DNA from: Picochlorum sp. 'celeri'
Lineage: Eukaryota > Chlorophyta > Trebouxiophyceae
Direction: 5' to 3'
DNA length: 64,000 nt
Assembly (NCBI GenBank): GCA_010909725.1
Contig: JAACMV010000023.1
Span: forward strand, 1,227,371 to 1,291,370
Both the position numbers and the translations under genes were made by a program. Shown here one piece after another: positions 45,942 through 56,797 of this stretch. The notes under the pieces were generated by a model. The model saw only the letters and a program-made list of their open reading frames with translations. It was not told the origin of the DNA and made no database searches. Within the stretch, counting starts at the first letter, position 1, and every line of letters starts with the position of its first letter.

Positions 45942-48682
45942 ATGAGGTTTGGAAGGAAACAAAGGACTGTATATATTATGTGGCTTGCGATTCTTTGTGT
46001 GGTTATTCTACGTTCGAAGAATCGATCCATTCACAGAGATCATGTCAATTCTGACATGGAGCCTGATAAGTTCTCGGTTATTTTGAATGGCTACTCCACT
46101 GCACGTGCTGATTTGTTGAAAAAACTTCTGGAACACTACTGTTCCATTGACACAGTGTCTGATGTATTTGTGAGCTGGGGTAACCCTGAGATTACTCCGA
46201 GGTTTTTTCTGAGCAGCATATGCCAGGATAAGGTGACAATCTTGGAAAGGTTGACATCATCCCTGAATGCAAGGTTTGTGCCTCCCAAAGCTCTTCGAAC
46301 AAATGCTGTCCTCATAGCAGACGATGATATATTAGTTTCCTCGCGTGATTTATCAACTTTGTTCGAAGTTTGGAAAGATCATCAGAACAGACTAGTAGGA
46401 TTTATTCCACGCGCGATCCAGGTGAATGAAGATGGATGGATGTATGCTCAGCCAAACTCTTCAATTGACATTGTATTGACAAAGTCAATGATGCTTCACA
46501 GAAGATTTCTCGAGCTGTACACTTCATCCAATGCGCATATTAGGGCGAAAGTCGATGAATGGAATAATTGTGAGGACATAGCAATGTCTTTTCTGGTTGG
46601 TGCTGCATCAGGGAAAGGTCCTATCCATGTGTACGCACAGGCTGTGGACTATGGTGACGGGCGCTCCATTGAAATTCAAGATTCATTCATTGAAGCAACA
46701 GTTAAAGCGGGATTAGGGCAGCGAACATCTCATAAAGCTACAAGAAGTGCTTGTGTTGAATTCCTTGTTCACGCATTCGGGCGTACTCCGCCGGCCACAC
46801 CATACTCTGTTATCCCAGTGGCCAAAGAGAAGGTCTTATGTGCACAGCATTCCTACATGGTAGATTGCAATGCGCATGTTTACAATAAGACAGATGAAGG
46901 CGAGTTCCGAAGGAAGAGGATACCGAAGCAGGGGATGAGCAGATTTGCATTTGTCACAGTTGCTTCAAGATCTCTTGAACCAAGTATTCTTGTGACATTT
47001 GCTAGTGGCCTTCGTCGAGTGAGAACACAGCATGACATTGTTCTTGTTACTACTGACAACCAATTGAAAGGGATTCGGGCAATCAACGCAGCATATGATA
47101 GAGTTATTCAGGTGAGTTCCTCTCTACTATTTCTAAAAGCCTGGGATTGATACTACCTGATCAAAATTAAATAGAAGGATAACAATGATAATCATTGTCA
47201 TACCTGATGTTCATGAACATAAATAAATATGAGTGTAGACGGACGCGTATGCTCATTAGTCTAAAGTAAACCAAATCAAAAATAGTTCATTTCTGTACTT
47301 TGTAGATGGATCCAATTCCAGTTCCTGATCACATAGAAAACAAGGCAGGTTTTTCCAAAATCTATATTTGGAGCCTCATTGAGTATAATGCCATTCTATA
47401 CATTGACGTGGATGTTGTTGTATTGAAAAATATTGACTCAGTATTTCACAAGTATTTGCCATTTGCTGCAAGTCCTGATGTCTACTCACCACACATATTT
47501 AATAGTGGGGTAATGCTGCTTGCACCTTGTCTTCGAATCTATAAAAGAATGCGAGAGAAAGTGCATAAGTTTCGCTCGTACAATAAAGGTGATCAGGGAT
47601 TCTTTAACCTGTTTTTTGATGGATGGAAAAGGGCAGAAGCATTACATAGACTACCATTTAGATTAAATTTTGTTTATCACCTGGATGGCGAACATGGTTA
47701 CCATTTGCCAGAAGGATGGAACTTGACAGAATATATTGGGGAAAAAGGTATGCCCTATATAGTTCACTTCGCCAACCCGTGGTCTAAACCCTGGAAAAAT
47801 ATTCAGCATGACTACTTCCAAAGATTGTGGTTGTCGGATAGCAAGGGTTACAAATTCCGGATCCCATCGAGACTTTTTCATTTGCCATCGAAGATTGACG
47901 ACATGGATTTCGATGAAGATAGAAAAATGTATTCTAGATGGGATAGAGCAAAAGCAGCGTATGTTTCTTTCTTTGCTTGCAATGGGGATGACCTGCTCAC
48001 TGGTGTCATGTTGAGATCTTTCGAGAAAATTGGGTCTTCATTCAAATTTATATTGATCTTGGATCAAAATTGCTCCAAGAAAGATATAGAGAAGATGACT
48101 ATAATTGACAGGAATGTTGAGCTGAGGAAAAACTGCAGCACAGCTGCAGAGATCTGTTCCTGGGCTTTGGTTGAATATGATCGAATAATCTGGATTAAAC
48201 CAGGAACAATGTTTCTGAAAAATATGGATCACATTATCGACCTCTACGAGCCTTTCGCCTCGTTGCCATCCTCCTTTCCACCAGATGAATTGAGCGTTGA
48301 CCTGATGCTAATCAAGCCCAACATCGAAGCAGCTACCCGATTGGAGAATCTTAGATCATCACGAGATTGGACGGTAGAAAAACTCCTGAGATATTTTGTC
48401 TTCCCCAATTGGTATAGATGGTCAAATGTACATCATTTATCACCGATATATCATGCTAATATGGATCTGAAGAAAGGGATGACAAGGTTGTTCAATGATT
48501 TCTATAGCATCTCTTTTGGTGCGGTAGATAGGCCTGATACCGCCGAGGCAAAATCATTGATCTCTAATGACGGGCGGAGAAGAGATTTTTCTGACCGAAG
48601 CATTCCACCAGATCAGCTTCATTTGTATCGTGAATGGTGGAGCTATGCTCACACTCTTCCATTCAGGGATTTTCAAGGATAG
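45942..48682 (+). CDS. GT64-GT8-GT8 fusion glycosyltransferase
   Basis: Exons 45942-47111 and 47306-48682 (194-nt GT-AG intron, phase 0) encode 848 aa. Residues 10-23 are a membrane anchor (VYIMWLAILCVVIL). Residues about 43-270 form a GT64 domain with 'LIADDDILV' (DDD 127-129) and 'WNNCEDIAMS' (207-216). Residues about 334-565 form a GT8 glycogenin/GUX-like domain: 'YIDVDVVVLKN' (DxD 424-426), 'FNSGVMLL', 'GDQGFF' and 'HFANPWSKPW' (544-553). Residues 607-830 form a second GT8-like unit whose DxD position reads 'IIWIKPGTMFLKN', so it is probably non-catalytic. The intron falls inside the first GT8 domain, so splicing is essential. The enzyme should sit in the Golgi and may add two different sugars in turn. 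Donors and acceptor are unknown. Confidence 0.85.
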
Positions 48683-48784
48683 ATGAAAGGTTGCTGAAGT
48701 GAATACTTGCAAAACATATAAATATATGACAGATTGATTCAACCAAGGACCAAAAACTTTTGCCAGGTTCTTGAATGGCAAATT

Positions 48785-49900
48785 AATAAATTAATTAGTG
48801 TGGGTTACAGTACCAGTCTGGGAGTTCCCGGTCGATGGAGGAGTTCGTCCTTCCGAGGCCACAATAATGTGGCATACATCACTGTCACTAGCCTGATCAT
48901 GGCACCAGCCTGAGAGTTCCCAATCAATGGAGGAATTTGGATTAGTCTTTTGCGTTAGAGGCCTACTCCAGGCATCGACGACGGAAAAGAAAAAATAAGA
49001 AGTGATGAGGCAAGCAACGACAATAAAGGGGAAACATCTTCTCCGGTAATTTCAGATACAACTCTGTCTGTTTCCAACCCATTAAACCAATTTCACAGAT
49101 CTTCATGTTTTTTTCCGCATCTCCTATCATCGTATATAATTTTGCAGTGACACATTGGGGATAATACCATAATTGATAAAACCATAATTGTAATGCATCA
49201 ATTGATGGGACTGGCAAATAAACTACAGCAGTGGTATTTTTAGCCAAACAAAGTCACACTCTCCTCATCTATCCCTTGTCCATTCACTGGTGGAAGTCAT
49301 TCATGACATGTGTTCCTGTCTGCTTATCCTGGAGCATGGCCGTCTGGAGACCTGCAAGGATATAGATTTTTAGTGTCTTTGATATCATCTTGATGTTATA
49401 GATTTATTGGGTACCCTACCCTTCATACCAGGGGTATGGTCAAATATCAATCATGATCTCCCTTGTACCTGAAATTCACCTTAAAATGTGGCTGAGGGAG
49501 TTACTCGGAGCCCTTTGGTCGTGGTGGGTTGATCCATGGGTTCCCAATAAGTAGTGACCAAGTCTTGGTCTTTTTGAAGCGTTGGCCTGTGCCTGCGGTA
49601 AAGCTATCGATTGTATCTATGAAGCGCTCAATCTGTACATGGTCGAGAAGGACTATATAATCATCTCCATACCGTAGCATAGATATCTGGAAAGGAGATA
49701 GCGCCCTCTCAATTCCTTGATGGTGGTGATTCCTTGTGATAGTCGAGAGAATACGCTAATATGTCTCTTCCTCGTGAAAGTGGCAGGTAAGCAAATGGCT
49801 AATGAGCAGATAGATGTATGATGTACAGATCCGACCGGTCAACCCTGTGTTTCGCGTTGCCCCATGCATGGGTATCGTGGATGGGCTCTGACGTTTTTCC
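48785..49900 (-). mobile_element. Degraded LINE family 1 copy (RT to 3' tail)
   Basis: The left end is the inverted 3' terminus (ttaattagtgtgggttacag ...), with part of the terminal block duplicated at about 48895-48965. Further along the minus strand, about 49680-49520 reads 'LRYGDDYIVLLDHVQIERFI' and 'DTIDSFTAGTGQRFKKTKTW', aligning with 'LQYADDNTVPLSSYADVSRF' of copy B. The catalytic box is YGDD instead of YADD. Stops and shifts are frequent. Confidence 0.6.
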
Positions 49901-50033
49901 CCAGGGCGCCAACAAATTTTGTTGCTGACGTTCGCGCTCGATCGCTTGGATGCTTGGATATATGTGCACATTACTCACTTCGGCAGAATCTCCGAAGTGC
50001 TCCACGCAGGTAGTCTGCAGCAGAGGACTTGTC

Positions 50034-50194
50034 CTGTAAGTAGGAAGGAAGATCTCCTATTAAATATATCTAATTAGGACCTGATTATAGGTTTAAGTAG
50101 AATATTATATGGTGATCTTCATGGATACGTTCAGATGATAAGAGATGCTCTAGGATGGACCCGTGGGAGATCCGAGGGGGTCCATCACAATCAC
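50034..50194 (-). repeat. Repeats R4 and R3 side by side
   Basis: 50034-50084 matches R4 (29247-29297). About 50105-50194 is the inverted third copy of R3 (tatggtgatcttcatggata ... gggggtccatca). No coding content. Confidence 0.65.
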
Positions 50195-50234
50195 ATGTCC
50201 TTTATTTAGGGGACATTCAAAAATATGGTGAAAA

Positions 50235-50256
50235 TTATATATATATATATATATAT
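50235..50256. repeat. (TA)n microsatellite
   Basis: An uninterrupted TA run just upstream of the GT47 start codon, within its likely promoter or 5' UTR. It makes the open frame appear to extend upstream (IYIYIYI), which I take as non-coding. Confidence 0.7.
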
Positions 50257-50308
50257 TCTTGCGAATCGGGAAACATACGGGGATCAATTATATTCCTTTG
50301 ATTGTTCA

Positions 50309-51997
50309 ATGGGACATTGTAAACTCAAAGCCTTGCTGGGAAAGGGTTGGAGGATTTACTTGGTATTACTCTGTTCTCTGCTATTTACACTTTTCATGGA
50401 ATCAAATCTGGACAGATTTGTTCAGATTGATAAATCCGACCGCTGTAAAAAGAGTAGAATGATCTCCAGTCATTCTGAATGCCACATTCGGTGCATGTAC
50501 TTTGCAGAGAATCCCAGGCAAACAGGTGAATTTCTCAACCTGTCAGATTTAACCGATGAAAAATATCTGCATAAACTTGAGTGCAATGTTCGGTCGATTA
50601 TTTGTCCAACAGACGACGTCCACAAGTTCTTAGATTCGGATGAAGTGATCAATTCTCTCAAACCTTTTGTCATCCATGTTAAACGCACACAATGTCACGC
50701 CTTGTCATCCTCGTTGATCTATCTCATGCATCCACGAATATTTGGCTTTGTGACAAACTTACCTTGCTATGGAGATATGCCGCATTTGTCAGACCATGGA
50801 AATAGATATGACAAAATATCTAGTAAAGTTTATGCTCTCGCAGAGAAACATGCAAATATCTTTTTCCCGAAAAATGCACGCAGATGGAATGCATGGAAAC
50901 TTTTTAAAACCATTTTGAAGGATACATCCTCTAGAAATAGTGGAATGCAGATGTCTTGGGACAAACAATTCAACATATCCATCTTCCCCAATTTTTTCCC
51001 AAAAGACTGGTCGGCAAAGAAACCCGAATGCTCAACAGATTTCGGTCCCCGATTCAGAAAAGGGAATCCAAATCAGCCAACAGAGTGTTCAATTTCGTTG
51101 GATGATTCATTTCAAGGATTTGGCCCCGGACATTGGTTGGAGAAGGATTTGAAGTCAGTCCTACACAAGGGTTACCAAACAGCGTCAGGCATTAGGTTTG
51201 TGAACGCGTTTACACCGAAAGACTGCAATATTGTTTTGCAAATGAAGAAAGATTGCGGAAAGTCGAGTAAAGCAGAAACATTCGTGAATATCTACTGGAA
51301 TGACAGAGAGAAACATTTCTGTGACGAGGCTATGTCAATTTCCACGTGGACAACGTCATTATCTTGCTTAAATGATATGTCCTTATCACTTCCTCCTAAA
51401 AATTGGTTCAACCGATCCATGGATGTAGAACCGATTTACTTAGCTACGTTTTCCGGAACACATTACAAAGATGGCGAGAGTGGAAAGAGAGGCTCAGTAA
51501 GAAGTCTGCTTCGGTTGTTAGATTCCCCTTCTGATAAAATTATCATTTACTCACACTGTCACGAGGCACACAAGGAAACAGAATGCAAATCATTTGCAGA
51601 GAAGGAACGTTTGGAAAGATTCAAGACGAAGCCAAAGCTATCTTACAAGGCTGCATTGCAAAATTCAACCTATTGTCTCTGCCCTAAAGGTAGACAACCT
51701 GCTTCTTACAGATGGCTAGAGGCTGTGAAAAGCCATTGTCTACCCTTATACATATCTGATCCCGGAGATAGATTCATGTGGGTACCTATCTTTGACCGGC
51801 AAATACCTTGGTCAAAATTGTCCTTTTTCTTTCATGGTTTCTTGTTGGATAAATTGCAATATTTCATGACTAACATTGCGAAGGAACAGATAGCAGATAT
51901 GTATTCTGGTATCCACTCTATTGAGTCATTTCTTCGTTCTGATGAAAGTGTTACCATGGGAATCTTGGAGGAATTAAGTTTGTCCATTACCAGTTAG
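50309..51997 (+). CDS. GT47 exostosin-like glycosyltransferase
   Basis: From ATG 50309 (MGHCKLKALLGKGWRIYLVL) the product is 562 aa. The frame is open further upstream, but that part is a TA microsatellite translation. A membrane helix (about residues 14-30) marks a type II Golgi protein. The C-terminal third carries the exostosin/GT47 signature: 'YKAALQNSTYCLCPKG' (about 445-460), 'RQPASYRWLEAVKSHCLPLY' and 'IPWSKLSFFF', corresponding to 'FCL.P.G...aS.R..EA...gCiPv' of EXT and plant GT47 enzymes. The N-terminal half is Cys-rich and has no recognised subdomain. GT47 members transfer GlcA, Gal, Xyl or Ara in polysaccharides. Lying 1.6 kb after the GT64-GT8 gene on the same strand, it may work with it. 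The stop is TAG. Confidence 0.8.
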   Translation: MGHCKLKALLGKGWRIYLVLLCSLLFTLFMESNLDRFVQIDKSDRCKKSRMISSHSECHIRCMYFAENPRQTGEFLNLSDLTDEKYLHKLECNVRSIICPTDDVHKFLDSDEVINSLKPFVIHVKRTQCHALSSSLIYLMHPRIFGFVTNLPCYGDMPHLSDHGNRYDKISSKVYALAEKHANIFFPKNARRWNAWKLFKTILKDTSSRNSGMQMSWDKQFNISIFPNFFPKDWSAKKPECSTDFGPRFRKGNPNQPTECSISLDDSFQGFGPGHWLEKDLKSVLHKGYQTASGIRFVNAFTPKDCNIVLQMKKDCGKSSKAETFVNIYWNDREKHFCDEAMSISTWTTSLSCLNDMSLSLPPKNWFNRSMDVEPIYLATFSGTHYKDGESGKRGSVRSLLRLLDSPSDKIIIYSHCHEAHKETECKSFAEKERLERFKTKPKLSYKAALQNSTYCLCPKGRQPASYRWLEAVKSHCLPLYISDPGDRFMWVPIFDRQIPWSKLSFFFHGFLLDKLQYFMTNIAKEQIADMYSGIHSIESFLRSDESVTMGILEELSLSITS

Positions 51998-52294
51998 TTG
52001 ATTGATTCGGATAGACAGGTTTTCAGATATGATCATATTGCGGATGCATTCTTCGGAAGGACGACAGAAATACTGAATGTTCATGTGGAGTCCACAGAGG
52101 TGCGAACGGAGGACCATTTCCCTGAAGCCAGAAACGGTGGCTTGATGATTGGTCTTCTGCTCACTGGTATAGTGTGCCTACTGGGTGGTGTATCGCTTCT
52201 CTTCGGCGCCATAAGGCGGCACCACCGTGGCAAGGCAATCGAGAGAAGCGCTTTGCTGGGGTTGAACTTCCAGCACAGCTCTGAAAACCTGTGA
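51998..52294 (+). CDS. In-frame downstream segment with a membrane helix
   Basis: After the TAG that ends the GT47 frame the same frame stays open for 98 codons. It encodes 'FFGRTTEILNVHVESTEVRT', then a strong hydrophobic helix (LMIGLLLTGIVCLLGGVSLL) and a basic tail (RRHHRGKAIERSALLGLNF). This looks like the C-terminal anchor of a type I membrane protein. It could be an alternative or downstream exon (a splice acceptor such as ttttcag at 52020-52026 is available), the end of a separate gene, or stop readthrough. I favour a separate or alternative exon. Confidence 0.35.
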   Translation: MIDSDRQVFRYDHIADAFFGRTTEILNVHVESTEVRTEDHFPEARNGGLMIGLLLTGIVCLLGGVSLLFGAIRRHHRGKAIERSALLGLNFQHSSENL

Positions 52295-52415
52295 AGGCCA
52301 CATGAAAGTAACATCGTTATTGTTGGACAGGGGTATTGTTGTAATGAAAGTTAAAGCTAAAGTGGCCATCTCCTGCTTTTCTTCTTCCCCGACGACACAA
52401 GGTGAGCTTGGCCGA

Positions 52416-53350
52416 GGTGTAAAGGGGGGTCCATAACCTCAAACTTTTGGTTTTAGCCAAAACTGGTGATCTTTGGTACACGATTGTGGGCGCGTGAGAG
52501 CTGTCCTCCCTGGTTTCTCGCCTTCAGGCACCTCATATGGATGTAATTCAAAAAGAGATTTCTCGGATTTCCCAGATTTTGCGTGACCGGCCATCTAGGG
52601 AGGGGTGTGTCTGTGAGGCACTTTTCCAACGCTTGGGACACGATTGTGCGCGACTGAGCACTCTATCGTCGCGTCTGTGGTGCTACTAAGCCTTACATGT
52701 ATCCGAAAAACCTATGCAAGGAGCCAGATGGCGCATTTTGCATGGCGAGGACCCACCTTGGCCACCGCATGTTTTTGCAATGGGCCAGGAATCAAGCACA
52801 AGCAGTTGCCTCAGACTCGAAGGTTGAGAGCATTCACCCGTGGTCTCCCGGCTTTAGGCATCTCATATGGACTTCATGATCAGAAATAGCAGTGTAAAGA
52901 GCTTTCTCACTATCCATTGCCGGCATTAAGGAGTAGTTCGCGTCGCATTCACCACCAACGTTCACAACAGAATTCGCAACAAGCTCTGGGCAAAGCAACC
53001 CGTGTGAGTTTGATTGGAGGGAGCGCAGGAGTTTCCCTCCTGAAAAATATATATACATACATAAAATAGAGGGTGGAAATCCTGGGAGAAGGAGGTCGTG
53101 GCCTGTTGGCACCTTTGTACTTGTTGTTGACATGACATTCCCGTGGAACGGTTGTTGTTGGAACCCTGTTGTGCTCCGTGGTGGTCGGACATTCGCTCTT
53201 TCGACTGATATTTAATTTTCTACTGGGTTTCTGCCCGGTGGCTCCCCTGGAAAAATTTGTCGACTGATACGTCCGGTCCAGGCACCCCTCTGACCGGTCA
53301 TCAGGACTGGCTAAAAAGGGATAAGGGATAATTGGACCTAAGGCCGACAA
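52416..53350 (+). repeat. Long dispersed repeat, copy 1 (subtelomere-like)
   Basis: From gtaaaggggggtccataacc to about 53215 it matches 60886-62130 in the same orientation, but has a single copy of the unit that is tandemly expanded there. Open frames are present but biased and not conserved between copies. It could be a subtelomeric repeat or the flank of a larger duplicated block. Confidence 0.65.
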
Positions 53351-53871
53351 GGAAGATGTTCATATACTGTACTGATCCTAATTATCTGCGAATCAAAAAG
53401 AAATTCAATCGCCGAAAACGCGCAGAAGTTGAGATTTTGTCCAAAGTCTCAGACCCAAGATTGAAGGAAGGGGTTACAGCTCTTGGTAGGACAATCTAAA
53501 TACTGTCATAGGTTTCCAGGTTGATTTGATGGCCTCAGGGACTCGATGGGCGGCGGATGTATCCGATATAAGATGTCACTGGACCGAATCTAGGTGGACT
53601 TGTACCTGGGTCTGGATTTGAATTTCTGATGCCATGTACATCCGTGAATACTCCTGTATTTACTCTTAGAATGCTTTAATAATGTAATAAAAAAATACGC
53701 TTGGTACAATTTCTGTAAGGTCTTTTGGACCTCCCCTGTGGCCTCGTGTGGGTATAAGCGACCCGTGCGTTGTTAACGTTCGAGTGCTACTCAGCCCACA
53801 CGGGAAACACGCCCGACAAGGTTGGAGCTTGCCACACTCTAATAACCTTGACAGGTATGCTTTCATTTTAC

Positions 53872-54447
53872 AGAACCATTGCTTACAAGACGCCGGAACA
53901 CACGCTGAGTAGCCCAAGAATGACCAACACCATTCTGCGAACACAACTCGCGGGTAAGGACCAGCTACAACAAGTATGCAACAACGAGGAGGGAAAACGA
54001 CGGAATTGGGAGTAACTAGTCTGTCCTTCCCAAGGGCATGACTGATGCGCACACTACTTTACAGAACGATTGCTTGAAGGTTGCGGGAACACACGCTGAG
54101 TAGCCCAAGAATGACCAACAACATTCGGCACACACAACTCGCGGGTAAGGACCAGCCACAGCCTGTATGCAACAACGAGGAGGGAAAACGACGGAATTGG
54201 GAGTAACTAGTCTGTCCTTCCCAAGGGCATGACTGATGCGCACACTACTTTACAGAACAATTGCTTGAAGGTTGCGGGAACACACGCTGAGTAGCCCAAG
54301 AATGACCAACAACATTCGGCACACACAACTCGCGGGTAAGGACCAGCCACAGCCTGTATGCAACAACGAGGTGGGAAAACGACGGAATTGGGAGTAACTA
54401 GTCTGTCCCTGACAAGGGTGGGACTGAGGCATTGAAGAGAGACTAAA
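53872..54447 (+). repeat. 192-bp tandem repeat, three units
   Basis: Units start at about 53872 (gaaccattgcttacaag), 54064 (gaacgattgcttgaagg) and 54256 (gaacaattgcttgaagg). Units 2 and 3 are almost identical; unit 1 is more diverged and unit 3 changes near its end. Frames across it simply repeat the same peptide and are not a gene. Confidence 0.85.
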
Positions 54448-54449
54448 GT

Positions 54450-54765
54450 CAGATTTGCCCGAAGTATGATGGCCCAACTGCTCCTGTACGGTTTAGTGGT
54501 ACCAAAGGTAAAAATTTCACAACCTGGAGCAGTCGTCATATGGACGGTCGAGGAAATCTGTTTCATTCACTCTGCTACACTGGCTCAAACAAAACACTAC
54601 AGAGAAGTATGTCCAATGGACAATGTACAGGTCAGGAGGTTTTGTATCCCTTGATAAATTTCTCAACATTTTATTTAGGGATTTCCTCCTGTGGGGCTTG
54701 TATGATTTGGAGGAAATTCGTCATATTTTTCGACTGTGTAATAATCCCCTATAAAAAAATGTAAG
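54450..54765 (+). mobile_element. LINE family 3 3' UTR, truncated copy
   Basis: Matches 45385-45690 (tcctgt.cggtttagtggta, cctggagcagtcgtcatatg, gggatttcctcctg, gtcatatttttcg.ctgtgt). It ends near 54765 in an A-rich stretch. Confidence 0.7.
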
Positions 54766-54842
54766 ATTCAATATCATTGAATAAATAGTAAAACTTAAGG
54801 TGGTAGGCGAAGAGGAAATCGGCAAGAAAGTACCTTCAAAAC

Positions 54843-56797
54843 ATGGCTGACTCCACACACAAAAGCGAGGCCGACCGGTGTCTTGAGATGCTCATGAAGG
54901 CCAGCAAAGGAGATAAAAACAAATCAAGTAAAAAGAGATCATATATGGACCTCTCAAGAAAAAGAGGCCGCCCGAAGAAGAAGAAAAACACCGCTGTCAC
55001 TGGTATTGTTGACTTGACCACTTCTTTGGACTCGATTGCCGTGGATGAGCCTGCTGATAGAGCATTAGAGACGCTAAATAATAATACAAACTACTGAAAA
55101 AACAAAGAAGAAACAATATATTAATGGACGAGCAACGATAAGAGAATAATTCTAGAAAAATATCTGAACTTCAAAGAACGGGGAGAAAAAAGGCCTACAG
55201 CAGCAACTGTGCATTATTTTGCAAAGCACAAGATGTCTCTTAGTGGTGTGAGGTACCCAAAATATTATCAACATCTTAAAGAGTCGAATTTACGCCTGTG
55301 GATAAAGGGAAGCGATCGTAGTGAGAACAAAAGAGCTGGGAGACCAGCTGTCCTGAAACCTGAAACAGTCAAGGAATGTGAGGCTTTTGTCCTGAGCCAG
55401 TTCGAAAAAATAGTTGTCAGAGATAGTAAAGGCATAAATAATTCAGCACAAGAGTTAAGAGCGATACCGTCAACTCAAGGACGTTAAAGCCGCAGATACA
55501 AGCTGTGATCAGACGTATGGGTGAGGGAGACAAACTAGACAGCAAAGCAATTCAAGTCAGTACAGCATGGGTGAACAAATTATGTAGGAGAATTGGCCTA
55601 AGTATGCCCCGATCAAAACCCAAGGGACAATCAAAGAGCCTGAGGACTGGAAAGAACAGATGGAAAGTGTTTAAGCACCAGCTAGCATACAAGGTGCAAA
55701 ACTCGAAATTTGACAAAGGATGATGTGTATAATATGGATCAAACAGGATGTCCTCTCACGGCCCACTCTAGGATCACAAGCATTTACAGGATCCAGACAG
55801 GTAACATGTAGAAATCCTCCAAGGCAAAAGGCCAAGAATCAGGTGACATTGTGCCTGTCATCTCCGCATCTGGTGAGAAGCTTCCTCTTCAGTTCATCTT
55901 TGAAGGCACAGAATACGACAAAAGGACTGGGAAAAGATGCACAACAATCCATCCCAAATTACAAACCAACTTTCAAGACTTAAAGAAGAATATCCAGGGT
56001 GTATCTTATTACCAGACTGCGACGCATTGGTCAACAGCAGGTAGCAACTTGCAGCTGATACGGGAGGTTATTCTTCCACATGCTGAAGAGCGTTGGGCGC
56101 AAAAGCGAGCAGCTGGGGAGTCTACAAGTAATACCCTGTTATTAATTCTAGATAATTGGAAGGTACATACGACGCGTGAATTCAAAGAAGCAGTAGAACA
56201 GGAATTCAAAGGGAAAGTGATCTTACAGTTCTTGCCCCCAAACATGACACACAGGCTTCAGCCTCTTGATGTTGGGATAAATTCAGCTCTCAAAGCAAAA
56301 ACGGAATCCAAATTTAATTTGGAAGAGGGTAAGAAGCTTGCAGAATTAACTGGGGGAGATCCTGAGAATATAAACCTATATGAAGACCATTTGGACGCTG
56401 AGGAAGGCAGAGCCCCAAAAGACAAAAGAGAGGCAGCCATTAAGTTTGGCTACCTGGCGTGGCAGGATATCAAAAGTGATTTGGTTCTTAAAGCGTGGAA
56501 AGAATCAACTTTATCTGAAGCTTGGGACGTAGAAGTGCAGAGGAATGCCTTGAAATTATTGGAACAAAATCAACTTTTCCCATAGATACTACTGGCAAGC
56601 CAAACTTCAATCCAGATGTTGAGCCTTCTGACGACCCTTCTGAGGTAATAGAAACGGATGAAGATGATATCGAGATATCACTGCATGACTCAGATGATGA
56701 AATGGAGGAGAATGAGCCATCAGAAGGTGGAGCTGGGTATGACCCATCCAACCACTCCAGGGGTAGGAGGGATGGGACCAGATCCACGACTAAATGA
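54843..56797 (+). pseudogene. Pogo/Tigger-like transposase, broken
   Basis: N-terminal basic segment with an AT-hook (RKRGRPKKKK, about 54955-54985), then helix-turn-helix-like DNA-binding sequence (55209-55720) and a DDE_1-type catalytic core: 'KDDVYNMDQTG' (first Asp), 'LLILDNWKVHTT' (second Asp) and 'FLPPNMTHRLQPLDVGIN' (third Asp), the DDD pattern of pogo elements in the Tc1/mariner superfamily. Lesions: stops and a frame change between 55097 and 55209, a frame change near 55485, another near 55715, TAG at about 55808, and a shift near 56570 before the acidic C-terminus (EVIETDEDDIEISLHDSDDE). A mid-gene intron could explain at most one of these. Not functional as read. Confidence 0.8.

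Noticed and set aside
50225..50308. Upstream start of the GT47 gene
   Set aside because: The extra residues come from a TA microsatellite (IYIYIYI); the ATG at 50309 places the membrane anchor at a normal distance.
53666..54566. Minus-strand frames over the 192-bp array as a protein with repeats
   Set aside because: The frames only translate the tandem DNA repeat and break at unit differences; no start context or domain.
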